Notes under the pieces: generated by a model
Told to the model about the DNA's origin: nothing
The model's database searches: none
What the model saw: the letters and a program-made list of their open reading frames with translations, nothing else
Position numbers and translations under genes: made by a program
Shown: in pieces, positions 1-7,420 of the stretch
How the letters are laid out: each line of letters opens with the position of its first letter
Numbering within the stretch: the first letter of the stretch is position 1
Origin: Pseudomonadota bacterium
GTDB lineage: Bacteria > Pseudomonadota > Gammaproteobacteria > Xanthomonadales > Xanthomonadaceae
Direction of reading: 5' to 3'
Assembly (NCBI GenBank): GCA_030528565.1
Contig: JAUMYP010000005.1
Coordinates: 36,044-100,043, forward strand
DNA: 64,000 nt

Positions 1-492
1 GGTAGCTTTGACAATCTGCGGGATGGAGGCGCGGTAACGGGAGAGGAAGGCCAGCACGCGCCAGCTTTCCATCGACATTTGCTGGAAATCCAGCGGCCAG
101 GAAAGCAGTTGGTAATTCCATTCAAGCCCGCCAGGCGGATCTTCGGCCTTCTTCTCGGGTTTGCTGCTGGCGCCGGATTTGTCGGTACCGGGGACCTTTT
201 CAACAAAGTCGCTCACCACCGCCAGCATTGCCGAAGGCCGAATCGGGCGATGGATGGTGCCGGGGGCGTGCTCGCGGGGTCTGATTGAGCAGCCTACGAC
301 ATACGCCCCTTCGGGCGGGGTGGCGGGTGTTTCCGCGTCAAGATTGACCAGATACAAGTCGCCTTCCTGGTCTGGGCCGGCAATTTCGCAGCGTCCGGGC
401 AGAAAATTGACCAGCAGTTTGAGCAGGCCGCGTGCCGATTGCACTTCATCAGGTGGGAAATTCAGGCAGACAATCACCAGATGGCGATCCAT
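1..492 (-). CDS. Unrecognised protein, N-terminal 164 residues (runs off window)
   Basis: An open frame starts with ATG at 492 and stays open to base 1, so the C-terminus is outside the window. I do not recognise the family. The N-terminus (MDRHLVIVCLNFPPDEVQ) begins with a hydrophobic strand followed by a helix, and around residues 78-95 there is a basic-proline stretch (HRPIRPSAML). The order loosely resembles a receiver-like fold with an 'RPxR' motif near its last strand, but no phospho-acceptor aspartate can be assigned, so this is only a suggestion. A charged linker (SSKPEKKAED) leads to a second segment that looks helical (MESWRVLAFLSRYRASIPQIVKA) and could be a helix-turn-helix start. 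It lies 84 bp downstream of the Roadblock-like gene on the same strand and is probably co-transcribed with it. Confidence 0.6.
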   Translation of the reverse strand, partial: MDRHLVIVCLNFPPDEVQSARGLLKLLVNFLPGRCEIAGPDQEGDLYLVNLDAETPATPPEGAYVVGCSIRPREHAPGTIHRPIRPSAMLAVVSDFVEKVPGTDKSGASSKPEKKAEDPPGGLEWNYQLLSWPLDFQQMSMESWRVLAFLSRYRASIPQIVKAT

Positions 493-576
493 GAGAACTC
501 TCTCGACTTTGAAATCCTTGAAAACGACCCGAGTGCAGGAGACGGGGAGCAAATGCTCCCCGTGCATTCTGCTTAC

Positions 577-987
577 TTACATGGAGGCCTCAATGGCATT
601 CATGGCCGAGCGCGAACGCACGATCACCATGCCGATATTGGCCGAGGCGCGGCAGACGAACACGGCAGCCTGGCCGGGATACTTCTTGGAGCGGATGAAC
701 ACGTGGATCAGGTTGGTGCTGAACACCACGATTTCCTTGAAGTAGTGGTTGCTGGCATCGCGAGTAGTGATGCCGCGGGCCTTGTCAAACAGCTTTTCGA
801 TTTCCACCACGTTTTTGCCCTGGAACAGGTCGCCGGTTGCGGCGGCCACAAGGTCAAGGACTTCGCTCGGGTGCGAATCAACGGTTTTCACGCCAAGGAG
901 CAGGCCGCTTTCCATGTCAACGTAACCAGTGGCAACGCATTCGGGGACATCAGCCTGGGCGGTGGCTAGGGCTTTATCAAGGGACAT
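577..987 (-). CDS. Roadblock/LC7-like domain protein
   Basis: A 136-residue protein without signal peptide or membrane segment. Residues about 15-110 have the alternating strand/helix pattern of Roadblock/LC7 proteins (VATGYVDMESGLLLGV, then a helix, then KEIVVFSTNLIHVFIR). Such proteins usually dimerise and regulate small GTPases, as MglB does for MglA, or act as scaffolds. No GTPase gene is visible in the window. The ATG at 987 overlaps the end of the upstream ABC-phosphatase gene by 11 bp, which suggests translational coupling. Family assignment is from fold pattern and memory and is moderately sure; the function is unknown. Confidence 0.7.
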   Translation of the reverse strand: MSLDKALATAQADVPECVATGYVDMESGLLLGVKTVDSHPSEVLDLVAAATGDLFQGKNVVEIEKLFDKARGITTRDASNHYFKEIVVFSTNLIHVFIRSKKYPGQAAVFVCRASANIGMVIVRSRSAMNAIEASM

Positions 988-2236
988 TAGTTATATCTCC
1001 GGGTTGTTGTAGCTGTGGTGGTGCGGGGGTGCTTCGCCAGCCGTGGATACGTTCGGCGAAGTCATGCAAGAACGCGACTTGCGATCTTGACTGAATGGCT
1101 TTGGGCTCATGGGTGCGGATAATGCTGATGGCATTTTCTGCAGTTTCTCCATGCCAGATCAAAATGCTGGCAAGGCCAGTGCCGGTGCGACCCAAGCCGC
1201 CACGGCAATGCAATACGATACCCTGATTATTACGGATGAGTGATTCTGCCAGACGACAGATATCCAGCGCCTGGTCAAAGCTGGGGGCAGACATATCCGG
1301 CATGGGAAAGTGCCGGAATTCGATGCCGGCATCACGCAACTCCTGGGATGGGTAGTGCACGGCTTCTTCCAGATTGATCAGCACTTTGATATTGGAGTTT
1401 GCCAGATAGCGGTATTGTTCGGTAGCGTCAGTCACCATTCCAGGGCGACTCATGCCGCACATCAGGCCACGTACAACCCACCAGATACCGCGAGGTATTT
1501 CTTTATCGTCAGCCTGGGGTTTGCGCGGCAGGTTGCAATTGCCAGTTTCCACATAAGTCCGGCCAGCTGCAGTGCTGGGTGCGGAGAAAAACTGTGCGGA
1601 AGGGGCAAATTCCTGCAATACGCCGCCGGCAATGAGTGCAACATGCCCACCCAATATCAGGCAGTCTTGGCGATTGTGAGTGGCGACAATCACGCTGCCC
1701 TTGGTGCTGGCGGCCTCGGCAATTGCTTGGCGTACCAGTTTGATTTGAGGCTCATCAAGGTCGGCAGTGGGTTCGTCCAGCAGCCAAAGATTGCCCGGCA
1801 TCTGTAGTGCAACCAAGACCCTCAGTGTCTTGCGCACCTTGGGGCAGAGTGCCTTGGTGGGGCCGTTGGCAGCTGCGCGCGGGTTTTCCAGCTCCATTGC
1901 AGTGAGCCAGTCCAGCACCGTCTTGGGCATGAGTGAAGGTGCAAGGACGCGTAACTGGGTCATGAGTGGCGCAGTGCTTGGCTCGACCTGGGCATGCTGC
2001 GGGACATAGAGAACGTTCAAGTTGCCCGAGTGGATATTTTCGCCATTGAGCTCGACCTTGCCTTGCAGACGGAGTTCTTCGCTGTCAGCACCAGCCAGTG
2101 CTGCCAATGTGGAGGACTTGCCGGCACCGCCGGTCCCCATCAGCCACAGGATGCCGGGGCTTGGGCAGCTGAGCGACAGGTTCTCAATGACATTGAGATT
2201 GTCTCGAAGAACGGAGATTTGGTTGAAGGTGAGCAT
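977..2236 (-). CDS. ABC-type ATPase fused to dual-specificity protein phosphatase
   Basis: A 419-residue soluble fusion. Residues 1-210 are an ABC-type nucleotide-binding domain: Walker A GTGGAGKSS at 34-42, Walker B WLLDEPTADLD at 151-161, and switch histidine H187 in VATHN. The place where LSGGQ should be (about 129-142) reads LCPKVRKTLRVLVA, so the signature motif is degenerate. Residues about 248-400 are a cysteine phosphatase: an entry motif GMSRPG at 261-266, a likely general acid D314 in PMPD, and the P-loop HCRGGLGRT at 343-351 with catalytic C344 and R350. No membrane partner is nearby, so transport is unlikely; a signalling or regulatory role is inferred. It is the first gene of a minus-strand set with the Roadblock-like protein and the edge gene. 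Confidence 0.85.
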   Translation of the reverse strand: MLTFNQISVLRDNLNVIENLSLSCPSPGILWLMGTGGAGKSSTLAALAGADSEELRLQGKVELNGENIHSGNLNVLYVPQHAQVEPSTAPLMTQLRVLAPSLMPKTVLDWLTAMELENPRAAANGPTKALCPKVRKTLRVLVALQMPGNLWLLDEPTADLDEPQIKLVRQAIAEAASTKGSVIVATHNRQDCLILGGHVALIAGGVLQEFAPSAQFFSAPSTAAGRTYVETGNCNLPRKPQADDKEIPRGIWWVVRGLMCGMSRPGMVTDATEQYRYLANSNIKVLINLEEAVHYPSQELRDAGIEFRHFPMPDMSAPSFDQALDICRLAESLIRNNQGIVLHCRGGLGRTGTGLASILIWHGETAENAISIIRTHEPKAIQSRSQVAFLHDFAERIHGWRSTPAPPQLQQPGDITNVP

Positions 2237-2596
2237 TTGTGGGGGGAGCCGAAGATATCTGCAATATTCACAAAGATAGCTGCAGGTTAAATACTAGCAG
2301 GCATCTGTTGTATTGCAGGCGATGTGAGTCATGGTTTTGGTATTGAATGGCTTGAGGATGGCGGATAAACAACGAGTTGAGCAGATGGCCTGCGGTTGAG
2401 ACAAGACCAATCACTATGACCTGGCGAGCAGGCTGCTATTAATTAGCCACCTTGGCGCCCCCTAGTTAATGAGCCATGAGTTGCTGCCCCTATTCTGTGA
2501 AGGATATCACAAAGCTTTCATGGTCTAACTTGATGGGGAACACCATTGCGCTTGAAAGTCATCCTTTGGCTTTATGGGGCATGTCGTGGTGGGCTC
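2237..2596. other. Intergenic region upstream of the ABC-phosphatase cassette
   Basis: About 360 bases without a convincing gene. It lies between the start of the ABC-phosphatase gene and the end of dsbD, both on the minus strand, so it should hold the promoter of the cassette. The only structure I see is an imperfect inverted repeat, ATTAATTAG at 2438-2446 and CTAGTTAAT at 2462-2470 (8 of 9 pairs), which could be an operator. I could not place a confident -35/-10 pair. Confidence 0.4.
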
Positions 2597-4930
2597 TTAT
2601 TTGCTTGCCGCATCAAGCAGTGCCTGCCGGGCGATGTCCGGGGTCATGACTACGGGCAGGATTTGCGGTGCGGTGCCGGAGGCGGGATAGACCACATACA
2701 GCGGCAGCCCGACTGCGCCGTGCTCGCGCAGGAAAGCCGAAATTTGCGGGTCAACATCGGTATGGTCGCCAACCATATAGACCACGCCCGTTTCGGCCAG
2801 GGTTTTCTGGAACGTCTCGCGGGCAAAGACTGCGCGCTCATTGGCCTTGCAGGTCACGCACCAGTCGGCGGTGATGTTGACGAACACCGCGCGGCCTTCG
2901 CGGCGCAGGCTCTCCAGCCGTTCGGGGGAGTAGCTGACCCGGGCAGATGTCGCGGCGCTGTTTCCGGCAGCCTCGCTGCGCGGCATCGGCAGGCGCTGGA
3001 TGCCGTGCATTGCCCACAGGCTGGCAACCAGGGCGGGCAGGGCCAGTGCCAGCAGCCAGCGTTGTCCCAGGCTGCGCGCGCGCGTCCATGCCCACAGCGC
3101 CAGGGTCAGGGCGATGGCGGCCAGTGCCCACAGGCCAAAGGCATCGGCGCCGCGCTGCTGTACCAGTACCCAGACCAGCCAGGCGGCGGTGACATACATC
3201 GGGAAGGCCAGTAACTGTTTCAGCGTTTCCATCCAGGCGCCGGGCTTGGGCAGGAAGCGCGCCAGTGCGGGGATGAAGCCAATCAGCAGGAATGGCAGCG
3301 CCAGCCCCAGGCCCAGCATCAGGAACACCAGCATGGCGATGGCCGCCGGGGCGATAAAGGCATAGGCCAGGGCGGCGCCCATGAACGGTGCGGTGCAGGG
3401 GGTTGCCAGTACCACGGCCAGTACGCCGGTGAAAAAGTCGCCGGTATGCCCGGATTTTTGCGATAGCGCCAGGCCGGCGCGTGGCGCGGCGAACTGCGCG
3501 TACCAAAGTCCGGAAAGCGACAGGCCAAAGGCGAATACGACCAGTGCCAGGGCCGCGACTACCCACGGTGTTTGCAGCTGGAAGCCCCAGCTCATGCCAT
3601 TGGCGAGCAATTGCTGGCGCAAGGCCAGCACGATGCCGCCCAGTAGCGCGAACGCCGAAAGCACTCCCAGCGTGTACCAGAGGGCGTGACGGCGGGCATG
3701 TGCCGGGCTTTCACCGCTTTGTGCCAGTGATAGTGCCTTGAGCGAAAGTACCGGCAGCACGCAGGGCATCAGGTTGAGAATCAGGCCGCCCGCGAGCGCC
3801 AGCAACAGCGCGGCCAACAGGCCAATCGGCTTGCGCTGGCTGCCCTGTGCGCTGCTGACGTTGCGTTCAGCAGCTGGCGCTGCGGCTGTGGACATGGCGC
3901 TGGCCGTATCGCCTGTATCCGCAGGCAGGCCGGAAGTTTGTGCGCTGTCATCAGTATCACTACCGGCGCTGGTTGCCGGTGCTTCCACGGCGAGCGCCTG
4001 CGCAGGGCGGTTATCGTCTGCGGCAGGCAGCGCCAGCCGGAAGGATTTGCGCATTGGCTCGTAACAGATGCCGTCCTGCTGGCAGCCCTGCCAGCCGATA
4101 TGCAGGGTGATTTCCTGTGCCTGGCTGCCCGCGCCGCTGCGTTGCAGTGGAATGGGGATTTCTGCCTCGTCGAAATACGCCTTGACTGCGCCAAAGTGTT
4201 CATCGTGATGGTCGCGGGCAGACGGCAAGGCCGGCTTGCCAAGGCGGATGCCGGGCGCATTCTCCAGCCGCAGGCTGATTTTGTCGCGGTACAGATAATA
4301 GCCACGGGCGGGCGTGGCGCGCAGCAGCAGGCGGCTGCCGCCATCGGCAATCGCCTCCATGCGGAAGGCCTGCTCCGGCGGCAGTGGCTGTGCCTTGCCG
4401 CCGCCGAGGATATTCAGCCCCGCGCCCTGGCCGCCGCCGAGGCTTTGTCCGAGCGCGGCAAAACCGGCATCGGCCACGGCGGGCTGGGTCGCAGCGGGCA
4501 GGCGCACATTCACGGTGCGGGTTTGCGGCGGATAGCACAGGCCGATATCGGCGCAGCCCTGATATTTGATGCGCAGCGCGATGCGCTCGGCGCTGGCGCT
4601 GGCGCTGCCCGGCAGGCTGACTTTCAGCTCGTTCCGGTAGGTTTCCACATCGCCGAAAAATTCGTCGTGATGCTTTTCTCCGGCCGGGATTTGCAGTGCT
4701 CCTGCCGCAAAGCCGCCCAGCGGCTCGACCTGGGTGCGGTGGCGGTACAGGTAATAGCCCGGTGCGATTTGCCAGCGCACTTCAATCAGCTCGCGGCTGG
4801 CGGCGCTGGCAGTGGGCTTGAATACCGTATCCACCGGCGGCAGCTCGCCGGGGTCGGCGGTTTGCGCCGGGCTGGCAAGGCTGCACAAGGCAAAGGCAAG
4901 GGGGAGGAAAATGCGGCTCAGGAAAGACAT
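2597..4930 (-). CDS. dsbD: Thiol:disulfide interchange protein DsbD with duplicated N-terminal domain
   Basis: A 777-residue inner-membrane reductase that carries electrons from cytoplasmic thioredoxin to periplasmic disulfide isomerases. A signal peptide (residues about 1-24) is followed by two DsbD alpha-type domains. The first has GYYLYRHRTQ and GCADIGLCYPP; the second has GYYLYRDKISL and GCQQDGICYEP. Most DsbD proteins have only one. A low-complexity linker comes next, then about eight membrane helices beginning near residue 370 with the conserved PCVLPVLSLK and later ATPCTAPFMGAAL cysteines. The C-terminal thioredoxin-like domain has ADWCVTCK near residue 690. It lies 15 bp downstream of cutA on the same strand, the usual cutA-dsbD pairing. 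Confidence 0.95.
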   Translation of the reverse strand: MSFLSRIFLPLAFALCSLASPAQTADPGELPPVDTVFKPTASAASRELIEVRWQIAPGYYLYRHRTQVEPLGGFAAGALQIPAGEKHHDEFFGDVETYRNELKVSLPGSASASAERIALRIKYQGCADIGLCYPPQTRTVNVRLPAATQPAVADAGFAALGQSLGGGQGAGLNILGGGKAQPLPPEQAFRMEAIADGGSRLLLRATPARGYYLYRDKISLRLENAPGIRLGKPALPSARDHHDEHFGAVKAYFDEAEIPIPLQRSGAGSQAQEITLHIGWQGCQQDGICYEPMRKSFRLALPAADDNRPAQALAVEAPATSAGSDTDDSAQTSGLPADTGDTASAMSTAAAPAAERNVSSAQGSQRKPIGLLAALLLALAGGLILNLMPCVLPVLSLKALSLAQSGESPAHARRHALWYTLGVLSAFALLGGIVLALRQQLLANGMSWGFQLQTPWVVAALALVVFAFGLSLSGLWYAQFAAPRAGLALSQKSGHTGDFFTGVLAVVLATPCTAPFMGAALAYAFIAPAAIAMLVFLMLGLGLALPFLLIGFIPALARFLPKPGAWMETLKQLLAFPMYVTAAWLVWVLVQQRGADAFGLWALAAIALTLALWAWTRARSLGQRWLLALALPALVASLWAMHGIQRLPMPRSEAAGNSAATSARVSYSPERLESLRREGRAVFVNITADWCVTCKANERAVFARETFQKTLAETGVVYMVGDHTDVDPQISAFLREHGAVGLPLYVVYPASGTAPQILPVVMTPDIARQALLDAASK

Positions 4931-4945
4931 CAGGATTTGGATTTA

Positions 4946-5260
4946 TCAGGGAGTTTCGGCGCGTACCCAGTCAAGGTAGGCGGGCAGGCCATCGGCAGCT
5001 TGGACTGCGACAAGCTCGGGAAGTTCATACGGATGCAGCGCAAGCAGCCGGGCGCGCAGGGCATCAAGCTTCTCGCTGCGGGTCTTGATGATGAGCAGCC
5101 ATTCTGTATCGCGCGCAATGCGGCCTTGCCAGCGGTAGATGGAGGTCAGCCCCGGCACGATATTGACGCAGGCAGCCAGACGCTCCTCAACCAGGGTCGA
5201 GGCAATCTGCTCGGCGCTTGCGTGCGTGGGACAGGTATTGAAGCAGACGAGGATGGACAT
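4946..5260 (-). CDS. cutA: Divalent-cation tolerance protein CutA
   Basis: A 104-residue protein of normal CutA length. The family core AACVNIVPGLTSIYRW and the later HPYELPELVAV are both present. CutA forms very stable trimers and was linked to copper tolerance in Escherichia coli, though its molecular job is unclear. It starts at ATG 5260 and is followed by dsbD, which in some genomes is described together with it (cutA1-cutA2/dsbD). The Fur-like box at 5306-5324 lies between it and the divergent PepSY operon, so its own expression might also respond to iron. Confidence 0.95.
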   Translation of the reverse strand: MSILVCFNTCPTHASAEQIASTLVEERLAACVNIVPGLTSIYRWQGRIARDTEWLLIIKTRSEKLDALRARLLALHPYELPELVAVQAADGLPAYLDWVRAETP

Positions 5261-5305
5261 CCGGCATAGGGTAAGGCTTTGCGCGTGCAGGGTGAAATCA
5301 ATCTT

Positions 5306-5330
5306 GCTAATGAGAATTGTTATTGTTATC
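5306..5330 (+). promoter_or_regulatory. Fur-box-like operator
   Basis: Bases 5306-5324 match 14 of the 19 positions of the classical Fur consensus GATAATGATAATCATTATC, and a further hexamer-like GTTATC follows at 5325-5330. The site is AT-rich against a GC-rich background, lies about 104 bp before the PepSY protein start and 46 bp from the divergent cutA start. The genes downstream belong to families typically found in iron-uptake operons, which supports a Fur role. Binding is inferred, not shown. Confidence 0.7.
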
Positions 5331-5433
5331 TTTTCTAGTTCAGTATTGCTGCCTGTTCCATCCTCATGGCTCCTGATGCTTCCACTTTGCCTTTCCTGGC
5401 ATGTCCTGCGTGCTGCTGGCGGGGAGCCTGCTG

Positions 5434-6066
5434 ATGCAGCGTGCCGATTTGCTGGCGCGCCAGCAGCGCCGCAGCTTCTGGCTGCGCCAGCTGCACCAGT
5501 GGCACTGGATAAGCGCGGCGATTTGCCTGGTGGCGATGTTGCTGTTTTCCATCACCGGCATCACCCTGAACCATGCCTCCAGCATTGAATCAGCGCCGCA
5601 GGTCAGCCGCAAAAACCTGCAAATGCCGGTGTCGGTGTTGAATGCGCTGGGCGCGCGTGAGGAAGGCCATGCGCCGCTGCCATTGACGGTCAGCCGCTGG
5701 CTCAATGAGGCGCTGCCGGTGCATATCGGCTCGCAGGCGGCGGAGTGGTCGGCCGATGAGGTGTATCTGGCACTGCCGCGTCCCGGCGGCGATGGCTGGG
5801 TCAGTATCGACCGCGAAAATGGCGAGGTGGAGGCCGAGTTCACCGACCGTGGCTGGCTGGCGTATTTCAACGACCTGCACAAAGGCCGCCATACCGGCGC
5901 GGCCTGGCGCTGGTTCATCGACCTGTTTGCCGTGGCCTGTGTGGTGTTCACCGTCAGCGGCCTGTGGCTTTTGCAGATGCACGCCAGACAGCGCCGTTCC
6001 ACCTGGCCGTGGGTCGGCCTTGGGCTGTTGCTGCCGCTATTGATTGTGCTTGTTTTTGTTCATTAG
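5434..6066 (+). CDS. PepSY-associated membrane-helix protein
   Basis: About 210 residues. Three hydrophobic helices are visible: ISAAICLVAMLLFSITGI near the N-terminus, FIDLFAVACVVFTVSGLWLL after a periplasmic PepSY-like segment (WVSIDRENGEVEAEF, FNDLHKGRHTG), and a C-terminal anchor LLLPLLIVLVFVH. I chose ATG 5434 because GGGGAG at 5421-5426 sits at ribosome-site distance; the in-frame ATG at 5401 has no such site. The following DUF2271 gene begins 17 bp after the stop. The family is common in Fur-regulated operons with TonB receptors, where it is thought to help reduce iron-siderophore complexes. That function is inferred. Confidence 0.85.
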   Translation: MQRADLLARQQRRSFWLRQLHQWHWISAAICLVAMLLFSITGITLNHASSIESAPQVSRKNLQMPVSVLNALGAREEGHAPLPLTVSRWLNEALPVHIGSQAAEWSADEVYLALPRPGGDGWVSIDRENGEVEAEFTDRGWLAYFNDLHKGRHTGAAWRWFIDLFAVACVVFTVSGLWLLQMHARQRRSTWPWVGLGLLLPLLIVLVFVH

Positions 6067-6083
6067 ACCTTTGGAGTGTCCTC

Positions 6084-6593
6084 ATGCGTGTTATCCCTGC
6101 ACTTGTGCTTTGCGCGTTTGCCGCGTTGCCGGTCAAGGCGGCAGAAGTCCGTGTTGATGTCCAGTTGCCGCAGTTGAATGTGGCCGAATATCACCGTCCG
6201 TATGTGGCGATTTGGGTGGAGGATGCCGAGCAGAATGCCAGGGCCAATCTGGCGGTCTGGTATCAGCAGCGCGGCAATAGCGAAGGCGCAGGCACCAAGT
6301 GGCTGCCCGACCTGCGGCAGTGGTGGCGGCGCAGTGGCCGCAACCTGTCGATGCCGGTGGATGGCGTCAGCGGCCCGACCCGCCCGGCCGGTACTCACCA
6401 GCTGGTGTTCAACGAGCAGCATCCTGAACTTGGCAAGCTGCCTGCCGGTGACTACACCCTGGTGGTCGAAGCCGCCCGCGAAGTCGGCGGACGCGAGCTT
6501 TTGCGCATCCCGTTCAAATGGCGTGACGCCAGCACAGGCAGTGCCCAGGGCAGCAGCGAGCTGGGGCGCGTCAGCCTGACGTCCAGCCGTTGA
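6084..6593 (+). CDS. DUF2271 periplasmic protein
   Basis: 169 residues with a cleavable signal peptide ([20 protein letters not shown]). The mature part has the DUF2271 pattern: [12 protein letters not shown], a tryptophan-rich stretch [14 protein letters not shown], then [15 protein letters not shown] and [18 protein letters not shown]. The biochemical role is unknown. The start at 6084 is set by TTGGAGTG just upstream; the open frame extends further 5' but that part has no signal peptide and overlaps the PepSY gene. The gene ends just before the DUF4198 gene and belongs to the same operon. Confidence 0.9.
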   Translation: MRVIPALVLCAFAALPVKAAEVRVDVQLPQLNVAEYHRPYVAIWVEDAEQNARANLAVWYQQRGNSEGAGTKWLPDLRQWWRRSGRNLSMPVDGVSGPTRPAGTHQLVFNEQHPELGKLPAGDYTLVVEAAREVGGRELLRIPFKWRDASTGSAQGSSELGRVSLTSSR

Positions 6594-6604
6594 GCGAATC
6601 CGGT

Positions 6605-7414
6605 ATGAAAGCGATGATTTCCCGTTCCGCTTTGCTGCTGGCGCTGGCGCTGCCATTTGCCGCGCAGGCACACAAAGCCTGGCTGCTGCCCTCGCAAACG
6701 GTGGTCTCCGGCAATGCGCCGTGGGTCACCGTGGATGCGGCGGTGTCCAATGACCTGTTCCACTTCAACCATGTGCCGCTGCGCACCGATGGCCTCATCA
6801 TCACCGCGCCCGATGGCACCCGGGCGCAGGCGCAGAACCTGGCGACCGGCAAATACCGCAGCGTGTTCGATGTCGAGCTGAACCAGCCTGGCACCTGGCG
6901 GGTGGCGACCGTGAACGACGGGCTTATCGCGTTCTGGAAAGAAAACGGCCAGAACAAACGCTGGCGCGGGACTGCCGAGCGTTTTGCCGCAGAAGTCCCT
7001 GCTGGCGCCCAGGAGCTGCGCGTGAGCGAGGGCATTACGCGGATAGAAACCTTTATCACCCGGGGCGCTCCGAATGACACGGCGCTGAAGGTCAGCGGTC
7101 GTGGCCTGGAGATGCAGCCGATTACCCATCCCAATGACCTGTTTGCCGGTGAGGAGGCCCGCTTCCGGCTGCTGGTTGATGGTCAGCCCGCAGCCGGTGT
7201 GGCGCTGGAAATCGTCCGGGGTGAAACCCGCTATCGCAATGCGCAGGACGAAATCAGGCTGAAAACCGATGCCCGTGGCGAGTTCAGCATCACCTGGCCG
7301 CGTGCCGGCATGTACTGGCTTGAGGCGCGCAGCAGCGATGACAAAACCGGCGTCAAACAGGCCAGCCAGCGCCGTCTGACTTATGTGGCGACGCTGGAAG
7401 TGCTGCCGCAATAA
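6605..7414 (+). CDS. DUF4198 periplasmic protein
   Basis: 269 residues. A signal peptide ([15 protein letters not shown]) is followed at the mature N-terminus by [14 protein letters not shown], the usual DUF4198 start with an exposed histidine. Beta-rich domains follow, ending in [13 protein letters not shown]. The family has been linked to metal (nickel, cobalt, iron) uptake because of its neighbours, and the His at the mature N-terminus would suit metal binding. The frame can be read from a TTG at 6590, but that codon overlaps the previous gene and has no clear ribosome site, so ATG 6605 is preferred. A paralogue lies at 15109-15936. Confidence 0.88.
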   Translation: MKAMISRSALLLALALPFAAQAHKAWLLPSQTVVSGNAPWVTVDAAVSNDLFHFNHVPLRTDGLIITAPDGTRAQAQNLATGKYRSVFDVELNQPGTWRVATVNDGLIAFWKENGQNKRWRGTAERFAAEVPAGAQELRVSEGITRIETFITRGAPNDTALKVSGRGLEMQPITHPNDLFAGEEARFRLLVDGQPAAGVALEIVRGETRYRNAQDEIRLKTDARGEFSITWPRAGMYWLEARSSDDKTGVKQASQRRLTYVATLEVLPQ

Positions 7415-7420
7415 AGCCCG

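Noticed and set aside
2438..2470. ATTAATTAG / CTAGTTAAT inverted repeat as a recombination site
   Set aside because: Only 8 of 9 pairs, single occurrence, and no integrase nearby; a weak operator is the most that can be said.
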